Positions 50,462-61,858 of a stretch of DNA of 64,000 nucleotides are shown piece by piece. Position 1 is the first letter of the stretch. The number at the start of each line of letters is the position of its first letter. Source of the DNA: Acipenser ruthenus (taxonomy: Eukaryota; Chordata; Actinopteri; Acipenseriformes; Acipenseridae); the NCBI RefSeq assembly GCF_902713425.1, contig NC_081198.1:22861188-22925187 (forward strand), written 5' to 3'. A program made the translations under genes and the position numbers. A model generated the notes under the pieces. It was not told the DNA's origin, made no database searches, and saw only the letters and a list, made by a program, of their open reading frames with translations.

Positions 50462-53400
50462 TTATTCCATCTTCACGTCCTGAAGTCCGGCGATCCTCTA
50501 CTCCGCGCAGGCCTTGTCCTTCCCAAGGGTCCGGATGTCCAGAATTACAAAGTCCTTGATAAGAGTTTGTGCCCTTCTGGTCGTGGTGATAGTGTCTAGC
50601 TCCTGCTTGTGATAGACACAGACGTTACGGCCTTCCCACAGGATCTGCTTGACAACATTGATGACACGCCAAACGCACTTAGCTGTGCTGGTAGTGATTC
50701 CTCCCGCAGGCCCATAGAGCACAGTCTCAGCGGTCATCTTGGCCGTGTCAGCAAACCTGTTTAGGAAGACAGAGACAGAGAGCCAGACACTGCCAGCCAC
50801 ATCACACTCCCAGAAGATATGGGCTGGTGTTTCTCTCTTGCGGCACTTTGCATAGGGGCATGTTTCTACTTGGGCTAGTCCCCTCCTGAACATGAACGCT
50901 CGAGTGGGGAGTGCACTGTGGACGGTGTTCCATGCTATATCCTTCTGGACATTACTGAGGCAGCTGTGAGACACATTCTCCCAGATTTTTTGGCTTTGGG
51001 TGAGGGAGAAAGTAGCTACTTTTTCAATTTCCTGGGAACCGGCAAGATATTTAGTTACAGCCTTGTATTCCCAGGAGGCCAATTTTGCTTTATCTAAGCC
51101 CAATTTATATATAGTGTCCCTTAAGGTTCTATAATACAATGGGGGGTCCCAGGAGTACGGCACGGTGTTATCAATAGTGCAGAGGCCCAAGGCCCTGAGA
51201 CAGGTGGCAAAATAGAAACGATTCATGTAACATACCTTCCTGTCCAGGGCCTGGATGTTCTTGATAGTTTGCGTGAGCCCCTGCACTCGGGTGAGCTGCA
51301 CAACGTCCGGGACCCCCTTACCTCCCTTCTTGTCGACTTTACTCAGAGTGGCTCGCTTTACCCTCTCCATCTTGCTGCCCCAGATAAAGCGGTGGATAAT
51401 GTGGTCCACCACTTTTTTGGTGGTCCTGTCTGGGGGAAAGATTTTTCCTACATAAGAGAGGATGGGGAACAGTATAGACTTGGTTATTAGTACTCTACCC
51501 GTCATTGTTAAGGATCTTGTGCTCCATCCGCCAATCTTTTTACGGACCTGGTTAATGGCCGCCGTCCAGCTCTGGGCCCCCGAGCTATTGTTCTCGAAAA
51601 TGAGGCCCAGAATCTTGATTTTGTCCTTTTTGACAGAGTACATGTCCGACAGTTCCCTATCTACCTGCCAATTTTTAGACACGTAGACTTCGCTCTTGGA
51701 CTTATTAATCACTGCCCCGGTCGCCGTGCAGTACTTCTCAAGGATATTACTAATCCGAGGTACCGACGATGTGTTGGTGCAAATGAGTGACACATCGTCC
51801 ATATATGCTGTTGTTTTGACCTGGACCCCGTTGGATCCAGGCAGCTGGAAACCAGTTATATTGGTATCCCTACGAATTGCCTGCAGGAGGGGTTCAATGC
51901 ACACGACATATAGCAGTGGGGATAGTGGGCAACCCTGTCTGACCCCTGACTGGATAGATATTTTACCAGTCAGGTGCCTGTTCACCAAGACTCGGGTACT
52001 AATGTTTGTATATATGGTTTTAACCCACTCCCTAAGTCCAGGAGCGAATTTCATCTGGTCCATCACTTTGTACATATATTCATGGCTTACCCTATCGAAC
52101 GCCTTCTCCTGGTCAAGGTTGAACAGGCAGAGGGGATGGTTCCGTTCTCTAGAATAAGCCAGAATGTCCCTTGTTAACATTAAAATATCCGTGATGGACC
52201 TCCCTGGGACGCCACAAGCCTGGTCAGGGCCAATGACCAAAGGGAGGTGTACTTGTAGCCGGAGCATCAGAGCTTTGGCTAGTATCTTGTAATCCACGCA
52301 AAGGAGGCTGATTGGGCGCCAATTCCGTAGATCTTTAACTTCCCCTTTCTTATGAAGGAGAGTAATTACACTCTCCCGCATAGAAGGGCCCAACCGCTTC
52401 TCCCTGTAGACCGCTCTGTAGACCTCCGCTAAATGGACTTTTAGCAGTCCCAAAAAAGATGGTAATACTCACCCGGGATGCCATCTGGACCTGGCGTCTT
52501 ACCGGTGTTCATGGTCTTAACCGCCTGGGTGAGCTCCTCCAGCGTGAGTTCTGGGTCCTTCTCCTCCTCCTCGTCGTCCCACACTGAGTCAGGCTCCAAC
52601 TGGCTCAGGAACCACTCTATCAGGGTGTCATCTGTAGCTTTGATGTTATATAGGTCCCTATAGAAGTTCTCTACCACTTTTTTCACTCCCTCACTATCCT
52701 CTACTATCCTCCCCCTGCTGTCGAGCATGGAGGACATCAAGTGCCGCTTCTCCCTCGTTTTCTGGAAGAAGAAGCGAGTACACTTTTCGTCTTCCTCCAT
52801 TTTTTGCACTTTTGCATTGTGCATGACCTTTCGTTGTTCCTCCCTACAAAGCACTGAAAGATCTAGCTTGGTCTGGGCTATCTCGTCGCTTACAGGGAAC
52901 CCCCGAAGCTGAAGCAGGCTCAGATGCTGGAGGGCAGCATTCAGGTGTTTATATTTGGCCCTCCTTTCTTTTGCTTTCCTCTTGCCTGCTGCTATGAAAT
53001 AACCCTTAGTTCTCATTTTGACCATCTCCCACCACTCTATAGGGGAGTTGAATAGGTCACGCAAAGTGGTCCACTCAACAAGCCTGCTCTTATAGGCTGC
53101 AGCTATGGAGGGGTCATCGAGTAAGGAGGTGTTTAATTTCCAGACCCCTGACCCCATCTGGGAGGTCTGAGGGACCTGCAATGTTACCTGCAGGAGCCTA
53201 TGGTCAGAGAAGAAGACGGCCTGGGTGTCTACTGCCGTCTTCGTAAGGGAGCTGGTATGCAGGACGAGATCTATACGGGAGAAGGAGGTCCCAGATGAGC
53301 TCACCCAGGTAAAGGGAGGCACCAGGTCCTTACCTGCATCACACAGGGAGAAATCAAATATTACGGAGGACAAAACTCTACTAGAGCGGTCGTTGCGTGG

Positions 53401-53904
53401 CCTGCTCCGGTCTACGTCCCTCAGAGCACAATTGAAGTCACCTGACACGATTACGGGTACGTTCCCCAGCAGGAGTGGACGCAGCTGTGGAAAAAATTGA
53501 ACTCTTTCGTTTTGGTTAGTGGGTGCGTAGACATTGACCAGTCTGAGGGGAGTGTTGTTGTATGTCACATCCACGCTCAGAATTCTACCAGGTTCTACCT
53601 CCCTGCTGCTGCGGGAGGTAATAAATGGGTTTTTAAACAGGATACCTACTCCGTCGGCTCTGGCTATGTTGGAGCCCGACCAGAAGGAGTCCCCCAGGGT
53701 CCAACTCTCCTTCAGGTCCCTATAATCAGGGCTCGACGAAATACCACACTCCTGCAGAAAGATGAGATCTGCTTTCAAGTTAGCTAGATAGTTTAGTACA
53801 TCAAATCTTTTTTGTGTCTCCCTGATGCTCCTGACATTAACAGACACACATATCAGGGCCATCAGGGTAGCTAACAAGAAAAGGAGTCGCTGCGTCCACC
53901 CCAT
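50462..53904 (-). pseudogene. LINE H ORF2, frameshift and nonsense
   Basis: One base is missing near 52443-52447 ('ttagcagtcc' where B has 'ttagcatgtcc'), just before the RT (around residue 485). TGG to TAG at 50498-50500 also removes the last 12 residues. The endonuclease half (53904-52441) and the RT half (52453-50498, YMDD intact) are each open. Confidence 0.9.
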
Positions 53905-53909
53905 AGCGA

Positions 53910-55854
53910 CTATGATTGGGAGGTCGGGACACTCTTCCTACTCTTAGCTCTACGCTTGCTTCGAGGGGGCTTGGGCTTATTTGCAACTCCCATCACCCCT
54001 GAGAAGGTACTCACTGCTGCCTCGTCCAAGAAGGCACCGTCTTTATATGCACAGTACGTGGAGTTGTTGGTGTTATTCAACTCCCCACAAGGTAAGTCTG
54101 GTGGAACTTGCTCAGGGCCCCTCGGAACGTGTGGGTCAGCTTTGTCCTGGGGGGGGTTATGACAGACAGCATTCTTTGGCTGTTACCGTCTGTTGAATTG
54201 GAGCTGTTAGCAGACTTCTGGCTTACCGCGTCCAGGGGTATTCCCATGTCCTCCAGTGCTGTATCTAGGAGGACCTCTAGGGGGCCCCTGGTTTTGCCCA
54301 TACAAGGGAGGGGGTCAAGGATGCTTTGAAGGGAGGCCCTTCGCTTGAAGAGGGTCATTGCTACCGAGGTACTGCTGGTCAGGGAAGGTGTTGACCCCGA
54401 CCTCTCCCTCGGTGCATTAGTGAACACCTCTTCTGCGAGGTGTGCTAGGGTTTGTGCCAACGACTGGGAAGGCTGGCTGGGGATGCCCTGGCTGGCTGCT
54501 ACCTGCCCACTAGGCGGCAGTGTAGCCGTCCCACTCGCCTCCGTCTCTGCCTGCGAGGGCAAGACTGGGGACTTTGTGTGGACATTAGCTGGTTTTGGAT
54601 CTATGGGGGCCACCTGCAACTTGCTGTCTTTGATCCTGATCTTCTTTCTTTTCCCCCCCTCGTCTCTACCCTTTCTTTTCCCCACCCTCTGCTGGTTCTT
54701 CACTCCCTTCCCCTCCTTCTCACTCTCACTTTCACTGTCGCTTTTGCTTTCCTCCCCCACGGACTCAATCCTTATGGCGTCATAACGAGAGCCGAGGGGG
54801 AGTGCTGGCGCTGAGAGGGCCCTACTCAGGGGGGGGCCGCTGCTGGGTCCGGGCTCCCTCCCTGACTCGTGTTCTGCATCAGAGGAGCTACTGGAGGAGC
54901 TAGTGGAGTGGCTGTTGTACTCTCTCTCTGGGCTGGGGGAAGGGGTCCTCGTAAAACGGGACATGTCTCGGGGGCGGGGGGGTGAGGGGGTGCTGGTGAT
55001 GATGGTGGTGCTGGAGTCTGGGTCTTGGATACTGTTGGTGGTGATGTGGACTGATCTTTGTTACTTGCTCTTTCTTCCTGCTCAGGCCTAGGCTTGTTCA
55101 TGTTTGCCTTGCTGGCTCTGGCCATGTTGGCATAGGAAGAGGGGCAGTCCTTAAACAGGTGCCCCTTCTTTCCACACAAATTGCACTGCCTCTCTTCTCT
55201 GCAGTGGCTGGTCTCGTGGGGGGCGCCGCAGTTCCTGCACTTGACTACAGTACATGCGGCCGCCAGGTGTCCTAATTCCCCACATTTCCTGCAGAGTTTT
55301 GGCATCCCATTATAGAATACCAGCCCTCTGTTGGGCCCTAACACTATGGAGTTTGGAATGTGGCGGACGCCTCCAATGCCCGATGGATCAACATTGAGGC
55401 GTACCAGCCACTTTCTGGCTCCTGTCCAAACCCCATCTTCGTCTGTAATTTTCCTCCCTTCTGATGACACCCTCCCATAGCGGTTAAGCCATGTTGTAAT
55501 ATCATAGTCGCTAACAGCCTCATTGAAAAATTGGACAGTAACAACTTTCATTTCTCTGTCTGTCAGTGCATCCACACAAAATTCTTTGTATGGAGCGAGA
55601 TATTTATTCTCCCCCCAAAAGGACCACATTTCTTGTAACTTTTGGGGGTTCCTAAAACTGACCTCAAACACTTCCTTAAGCCCTGGCAATTTCACCAAAC
55701 AATTCAAGTCAGAAGGGGAAAAACCCATACCCCTCTGAAGAATGGTCCGGCTGAACTCCAGTCTCGTCAGTCCTGGTTCCGTTTCATCTTGCTTGTTTCT
55801 TGTGAAGCGCACCGCATTGTGCCTCCTGGTTTCCTGGGTTGGCCGGAACGCCAT
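53910..55854 (-). pseudogene. LINE H ORF1, two frameshifts
   Basis: It has the shared one-base loss near residue 289 plus a further loss in the downstream G run (eight G, where nine are in frame, around 54149-54156). Knuckles are intact in the first ORF (55854-54826). Confidence 0.85.
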
Positions 55855-56041
55855 CCTTCAGCTGGCTCCTCCGATTGGGGTGGGAGAAGCCTCTGGACGT
55901 CCGGGTTGTCTCTCTCTACGGAAAAGAGACAACGTAAGCAGCAAATCTGGGCAGTTGAAGGAACTATTACTTTAGTCCCTGAGGAGATGGTCGCCTCGCA
56001 AGAGGGACCCCCTCCCCAGGTGAACGGTGTCCTTCCCTGGC

Positions 56042-56153
56042 GGAGTAGGGGGCGCTGCTTGGCACCGAGACCACGTAGGAAGAATCGTGGCTGTGACGCC
56101 TCCTCGGGGTCCGGGGCCGCCCTCTGCTCCTCCCAGATGGCGCCCTCTGCTGG
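56042..56153. promoter_or_regulatory. Three CTCF-like motifs in LINE H 5' UTR
   Basis: Same trio as in copy A. Confidence 0.45.
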
Positions 56154-56455
56154 GCGCCTGCTGCTCTCTCGGTCTGGATCTCGATTACAATCAAGGGCTG
56201 GGGATGAGGTCGTCTAGGTCATCAAAGGGTCCTCAAAGGTCGTCTGGATGGTAGGTCCTCCTTCTCTCTAACTCCAGGAACGTCTGGAAAAGCCGGAACC
56301 GCCTGAAAAAGAAAAAAACGGGAACCGCCTGAAAAAGAAAAAACTGCTCTCAACAGTCAACAAAATCTTGAAAGACCCTCGGCCTGGATTGGGCAAGCCA
56401 AAACCAGACTGAGCATTAGTCTTCCAAAAAGTTGCCGAGCTGAAGAAAGCCAGTC

Positions 56456-56589
56456 AAAAATAAAAAAAATTCTGTTCCTCCTCACCCGAACAAACCTCTC
56501 ACAGACCCTCGGAGGGAGCGGGCAATGCCACTACCCTCTAAGCCTTAGTCTTAGAAAGATTTATTCGAACTGAAGAGAAGCCAGAGTAT
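56456..56589 (-). repeat. U5-like head of LINE H
   Basis: Begins ATACTCTGGC at 56589, in the AAATCTTTC form. Confidence 0.7.
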
Positions 56590-56702
56590 ATGGCTGGCTA
56601 AGAAGGACCTGGCATAGGGACATGTTCCACCACACTTGTCTGGTTAGCTGCATGCTCCCAGGAAACAAACTGCTGCTGTCTACATCATCATCACATGTGA
56701 AT

Positions 56703-56783
56703 AAAAGAAAGAAAGACAGCAAGAAAGAAAGAGAGAAAGAAAGAGAAAGAAAGAAAGAGAGAAAGAAAAAAAAAGAAGTAAAA
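56703..56783. repeat. GA-rich microsatellite, short class
   Basis: Polypurine tract between the LINE H 5' end and U2-15. Confidence 0.9.
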
Positions 56784-56889
56784 CGGCGGGAAAACTTGCA
56801 TCAACACTGGCACTCTCCCTCCAGCAGGGGTAGACAAAATGCTCACAGGAGAGATCCAGATCTGACTTTGACCAACGTTAGAGAAAGGT

Positions 56890-57075
56890 GTGCACCGTTC
56901 CCGGAGGTACTGCAATACCGGGCCGATGCGTGGAGTGGACGGAGCAAGCCCCTGTTCCATCTCCCGATTCCAAAAATCAATTTAATATATGGTCCCCTGA
57001 TAGGGGACGTATCAGATATTAAACTGATAAGAACAGATACTACACTTGATCTTAGCCAAAAGGCCGAGAAGCGAT
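56890..57075 (-). ncRNA. RNU2: U2 snRNA gene, copy 15, complete
   Basis: A 186-nt U2 identical to the array consensus (as U2-3 and U2-7). The promoter flank and 3' box are both present. Confidence 0.95.
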
Positions 57076-57363
57076 GGCGACTTGGCCCTTGCCCGGGGCC
57101 CCCCAGCCCGGACGGCACAGGGGGATTCAAAGGTGGGTGCAAAATTCCAAGCACAAGCAGACCCCAAAAAAACGGGCTGCTGCTTCCAGAGGGGAAATGT
57201 GCAATTTAAGCAGGAGAAAACAAAACAAAGCAAAAACACACACATAACACCAAAAACAAAACATAAACTGGCGGAGTGCGTCTTACAAATAGTCATGCCA
57301 AGCTGCTATGCTGTGCAAGGTGCCTTGGGTAACTACAACTGTGCCTCGCTGGCTGGCTGGCTT
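57076..57363 (-). promoter_or_regulatory. U2-15 5' flank with PSE candidate
   Basis: PSE candidate at 57124-57139; the flank is complete. Confidence 0.55.
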
Positions 57364-57469
57364 GCTAAGAAGGTCCTGGCATAGGGACATGTTCCACCAC
57401 ACTTGTCTGGTTAGCTGCATGCTCCCAGGAAACAACCTGCTGCTGTCTACATCATCACCACATGTGAAT

Positions 57470-57557
57470 AAAAGAAAGAAAGACAGCAAGAAAGAAAGAG
57501 AGAAAGAAAGAGAGAAAGAGAGAAAGAAAGAGAGAAAGAAAAATAAAAGAAGTAAAA
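57470..57557. repeat. GA-rich microsatellite, shortened long class
   Basis: Polypurine tract of about 88 bp. It starts like the long class but has lost one block and gained a T ('aaaataaaag'). Confidence 0.85.
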
Positions 57558-57663
57558 CGGCGGGAAAACTTGCATCAACACTGGCACTCTCCCTCCAGCA
57601 GGGGTAGACAAAATGCTCACAGGAGAGATCCAGATCTGACTTTGACCAACGTTAGAGAAAGGT

Positions 57664-57777
57664 GTGCACCGTTCCCGGAGGTACTGCAATACCGGGCCGA
57701 TGCGTGGAGTGGACGGAGCAAGCCCCTGTTCCATCTCCCGATTCCAAAAATCAATTTAATATATGGTCCCCTGATAC
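57664..57777 (-). pseudogene. U2 copy 16, truncated by LINE I with a 37-nt loss
   Basis: Only 114 nt of U2 remain. The LINE end runs into GTATCAGGGG, so 37 nt are missing compared with the normal junction. GATA/TATC is present at both edges of the loss, which fits a microhomology deletion. Confidence 0.88.
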
Positions 57778-58409
57778 TCTTTTATTGAGATTTTACATTT
57801 TTTACATTTACACCCATTCGTTTTTTCATTCATTTTACATTTCTTTTAAAGATGACATTCATGCATACAGACATACATTTTGTTTTAAAAGCATTTAAAA
57901 TACATTTAAAAACACCAAGACAATTGTGCTTTGTACATGGTTAAAACAGACACAGATTAAAATCAACATGAAAAAAACCTGTGCTGTTTTAAAAGTGACT
58001 GGAAAAAAAGAACCATCTATAAAAAACCAGTGCTTGTGAGGGCCGGGGAGTGCTCTCTAAAAAAGTGAACATAAACCTAGATCTAAAACAGGGACAGGGG
58101 AAAAGGGACAGTGTATAAACAGTGAGTTAAAATTCTAAAATTTTAAAACACTTAAAATGTAACTTTTAATAGTTTACATTAAAAATCTTAAAGATACATA
58201 AAACAAAACAAAACAAAATCAAATAAAACATTCAAATTAAATCAAAGGTCCATAAAACTGAAACAAAAAGACTACATAAAACCAGGGCACCGTTGAAAAA
58301 CGGTCATGCCAGCTAAAAAGGGCGGAATGCTGGCATGACAAAATAAATAAAAGGCTTAGCGGTGCCCCGTAGTCCCGCTCCTAGGAGCTAGCGGTTCCAG
58401 TTTTTTCCC

Positions 58410-61400
58410 TTATTCCATCTTCACGTCCTGAAGTCCGGCGATCCTCCACTCCGCGCAGGCCTTGTCCTTCCCGAGGGTCCGGATGTCCAGAATTACAAAG
58501 TCCTTGATAAGAGTTTGTGCCCTTCTGGTCGTGGTGATAGTGTCTAGCTCCTGCTTGTGATAGACACAGACGTTACGGCCTTCCCACAGGATCTGCTTGA
58601 CAACATTGATGACACGCCAAACGCACTTAGCTGTGCTGGTAGTGATTCCTCCCGCAGGCCCATAGAGCACAGTCTCAGCGGTCATCTTGGCCGTGTCAGC
58701 AAACCTGTTTAGGAAGACAGAGACAGAGAGCCAGACACTGCCAGCCACATCACACTCCCAGAAGATATGGGCTGGTGTTTCTCTCTTGCGGCACTTTGCA
58801 TAGGGGCATGTTTCTACTTGGGCTAGTCCCCTCCTGAACATGAACGCTCGAGTGGGGAGTGCACTGTGGACGGTGTTCCATGCTATATCCTTCTGGACAT
58901 TACTGAGGCAGCTGTGAGACACATTCTCCCAGATTTTTTGGCTTTGGGTGAGGGAGAAAGTAGCTACTTTTTCAATTTCCTGGGAACCGGCAAGATATTT
59001 AGTTACAGCCTTGTATTCCCAGGAGGCCAATTTTGCTTTATCTAAGCCCAATTTATATATAGTGTCCCTTAAGGTTCTATAATACAATGGGGGGTCCCAG
59101 GAGTACGGCACGGTGTTATCAATAGTGCAGAGGCCCAAGGCCCTGAGACAGGTGGCAAAATAGAAACGATTCATGTAACATACCTTCCTGTCCAGGGCCT
59201 GGATGTTCTTGATAGTTTGCGTGAGCCCCTGCACTCGGGTGAGCTGCACAACGTCCGGGACCCCCTTACCTCCCTTCTTGTCGGCTTTACTCAGAGTGGC
59301 TCGTTTTACCCTCTCCATCTTGCTGCCCCAGATAAAGCGGTGGATAATGCGGTCCACCACTTTTTTGGTGGTCCTGTCTGGGGGAAAGATTTTTCCTACA
59401 TAAGAGAGGATGGGGAACAGTATAGACTTGGTTATTAATACTCTACCCGTCATTGTTAAGGATCTTGTGCTCCATCCGCCAATCTTTTTACGGACCTGGT
59501 TAATGGCCGCCGTCCAGCTCTGGGCCCCCGAGCTATTGTTCTCGAAAATGAGGCCCAGAATCTTGATTTTGTCCTTTTTGACAGGGTACATGTCCGACAG
59601 TTCCCTATCTACCTGCCAATTTTTAGACACGTAGACTTCGCTCTTGGACTTATTAATCACTGCCCCGGTCGCCGTGCAGTACTTCTCAAGGATATTACTA
59701 ATCCGAGGTACCGACGATGTGTTGGTGCAAATGAGTGACACATCGTCCATATATGCTGTTGTTTTGACCTGGACCCCGTTGGATCCAGGCAGCTGGAAAC
59801 CAGTTATATTGGTATCCCTACGAATTGCCTGCAGGAGGGGTTCAATGCACACGACATATAGCAGTGGGGATAGTGGGCAACCCTGTCTGACCCCTGACTG
59901 GATAGATATTTTACCAGTCAGGTGCCTGTTCACCAAGACTCGGGTACTAATGTTTGTATATATGGTTTTAACCCACTCCCTAAGTCCAGGAGCGAATTTC
60001 ATCTGGTCCATCACTTTGTACATATATTCATGGCTTACCCTATCGAACGCCTTCTCCTGGTCAAGGTTGAACAGGCAGAGGGGATGGTTCCGTTCTCTAG
60101 AATAAGCCAGAATGTCCCTTGTTAACATTAAAATATCCGTGATGGACCTCCCTGGGACGCCACAAGCCTGGTCGGGGCCAATGACCAAAGGGAGGTGTAC
60201 TTGTAGCCGGAGCATCAGAGCTTTGGCTAGTATCTTGTAATCCACGCAAAGGAGGCTGATTGGGCGCCAATTCCGTAGATCTTTAACTTCCCCTTTCTTA
60301 TGAAGGAGAGTAATTACACTCTCCCGCATAGAAGGGCCCAACCGCTTCTCCCTGTAGACCGCTCTGTAGACCTCCGCTAAATGGACTTTTAGCGTGTCCC
60401 AAAAAAGATGGTAATACTCACCCGGGATGCCATCTGGACCTGGCGTCTTACCGGTGTTCATGGTCTTAACCGCCTGGGTGAGCTCCTCCAGCGTGAGTTC
60501 TGGGTCCTTCTCCTCCTCCTCGTCGTCCCGCACTGAGTCAGGCTCCAACTGGCTCAGGAACCACTCTATCAGGGTGTCATCTGTAGCTTTGATGTTATAC
60601 AGGTCCCTATAGAAGTTCTCTACCACTTTTTTCACTCCCTCACTATCCTCTACTATCCTCCCCCTGCTGTCGAGCATGGAGGACATCAAGTGCCGCTTCT
60701 CCCTCGTTTTCTGGAAGAAGAAGCGAGTACACTTTTCGTCTTCCTCCATTTTTTGCACTTTTGCATTGTGCATGACCTTTCGTTGTTCCTCCCTACAAAG
60801 CACTGAAAGATCTAGCTTGGTCTGGGCTATCTCGTCGCTTACAGGGAACCCCCGAAGCTGAAGCAGGCTCAGACGCTGGAGGGCAGCATTCAGGTATTTA
60901 TATTTGGCTCTCCTTTCTTTTGCTTTCCTCTTGCCTGCTGCTATGAAATAACCCTTAGTTCTCATTTTGACCATCTCCCACCACTCTATAGGGGAGTTGA
61001 ATAGGTCACGCAAAGTGGTCCACTCAACAAGCCTGCTCTTATAGGCTGCAGCTATGGAGGGGTCATCGAGTAAGGAGGTGTTTAATTTCCAGACCCCTGA
61101 CCCCATCTGGGAGGTCTGAGGGACCTGCAATGTTACCTGCAGGAGCCTATGGTCAGAGAAGAAGACGGCCTGGGTGTCTACTGCCGTCTTCGTAAGGGAG
61201 CTGGTATGCAGGACGAGATCTATACGGGAGAAGGAGGTCCCAGATGAGCTCACCCAGGTAAAGGGAGGCACCAGGTCCTTACCTGCATCACACAGGGAGA
61301 AATCAAATATTACGGAGGACAAAACTCTACTAGAGCGGTCGTTGCGTGGCCTGCTCCGGTCTACGTCCCTCAGAGCACAATTGAAGTCACCTGACACGAT

Positions 61401-61853
61401 GACGGGTACGTTCCCCAGCAGGAGTGGACGCAGCTGTGGAAAAAATTGAACTCTTTCGTTTTGGTTAGTGGGTGCATAGACATTGACCAGTCTGAGGGGA
61501 GTGTTGTTGTATGTCACATCCACGCTCAGAATTCTACCAGGTTCTACCTCCCTGCTGCTGCGGGAGGTAATAAATGGGTTTTTAAACAGGATACCTACTC
61601 CGTCGGCTCTGGCTATGTTGGAGCCCGACCAGAAGGAGTCCCCCAGGGTCCAACTCTCCTTCAGGTCCCTATAATCAGGGCTCGACGAAATACCACACTC
61701 CTGCAGAAAGATGAGATCTGCTTTCAAGTTAGCTAGATAGTTTAGTACATCAAATCTTTTTTGTGTCTCCCTGATGCTCCTGACATTAACAGACACACAT
61801 ATCAGGGCCATCAGGGTAGCTAACAAGAAAAGGAGTCGCTGCGTCCACCCCAT
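58410..61853 (-). CDS. LINE I ORF2: endonuclease / reverse transcriptase
   Basis: 1147 aa, open, with all endonuclease, YMDD and zinc-finger residues intact and no conspicuous private change. It could supply active protein in trans if expressed; its own ORF1 is truncated. Confidence 0.92.
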   Translation of the reverse strand: MGWTQRLLFLLATLMALICVSVNVRSIRETQKRFDVLNYLANLKADLIFLQECGISSSPDYRDLKESWTLGDSFWSGSNIARADGVGILFKNPFITSRSSREVEPGRILSVDVTYNNTPLRLVNVYAPTNQNERVQFFPQLRPLLLGNVPVIVSGDFNCALRDVDRSRPRNDRSSRVLSSVIFDFSLCDAGKDLVPPFTWVSSSGTSFSRIDLVLHTSSLTKTAVDTQAVFFSDHRLLQVTLQVPQTSQMGSGVWKLNTSLLDDPSIAAAYKSRLVEWTTLRDLFNSPIEWWEMVKMRTKGYFIAAGKRKAKERRAKYKYLNAALQRLSLLQLRGFPVSDEIAQTKLDLSVLCREEQRKVMHNAKVQKMEEDEKCTRFFFQKTREKRHLMSSMLDSRGRIVEDSEGVKKVVENFYRDLYNIKATDDTLIEWFLSQLEPDSVRDDEEEEKDPELTLEELTQAVKTMNTGKTPGPDGIPGEYYHLFWDTLKVHLAEVYRAVYREKRLGPSMRESVITLLHKKGEVKDLRNWRPISLLCVDYKILAKALMLRLQVHLPLVIGPDQACGVPGRSITDILMLTRDILAYSRERNHPLCLFNLDQEKAFDRVSHEYMYKVMDQMKFAPGLREWVKTIYTNISTRVLVNRHLTGKISIQSGVRQGCPLSPLLYVVCIEPLLQAIRRDTNITGFQLPGSNGVQVKTTAYMDDVSLICTNTSSVPRISNILEKYCTATGAVINKSKSEVYVSKNWQVDRELSDMYPVKKDKIKILGLIFENNSSGAQSWTAAINQVRKKIGGWSTRSLTMTGRVLITKSILFPILSYVGKIFPPDRTTKKVVDRIIHRFIWGSKMERVKRATLSKADKKGGKGVPDVVQLTRVQGLTQTIKNIQALDRKVCYMNRFYFATCLRALGLCTIDNTVPYSWDPPLYYRTLRDTIYKLGLDKAKLASWEYKAVTKYLAGSQEIEKVATFSLTQSQKIWENVSHSCLSNVQKDIAWNTVHSALPTRAFMFRRGLAQVETCPYAKCRKRETPAHIFWECDVAGSVWLSVSVFLNRFADTAKMTAETVLYGPAGGITTSTAKCVWRVINVVKQILWEGRNVCVYHKQELDTITTTRRAQTLIKDFVILDIRTLGKDKACAEWRIAGLQDVKME

Positions 61854-61858
61854 AGCGA

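Larger units (their letters stand above)
49830..56589 (-). mobile_element. Keno-like LINE, copy H
   Basis: Full-length layout, 6760 bp, with both ORFs broken. The 3' UTR (49830-50461) is of the G/H/I subtype, while ORF1 carries the A-D frameshift, so H looks like a mosaic of the two subfamilies. The 5' UTR is 55855-56589. Confidence 0.85.

Noticed and set aside
57664-57777. LINE I as an insertion at a different U2 target site
   Set aside because: The flanking TATC microhomology and otherwise normal element end make a later deletion more likely; not fully excluded.
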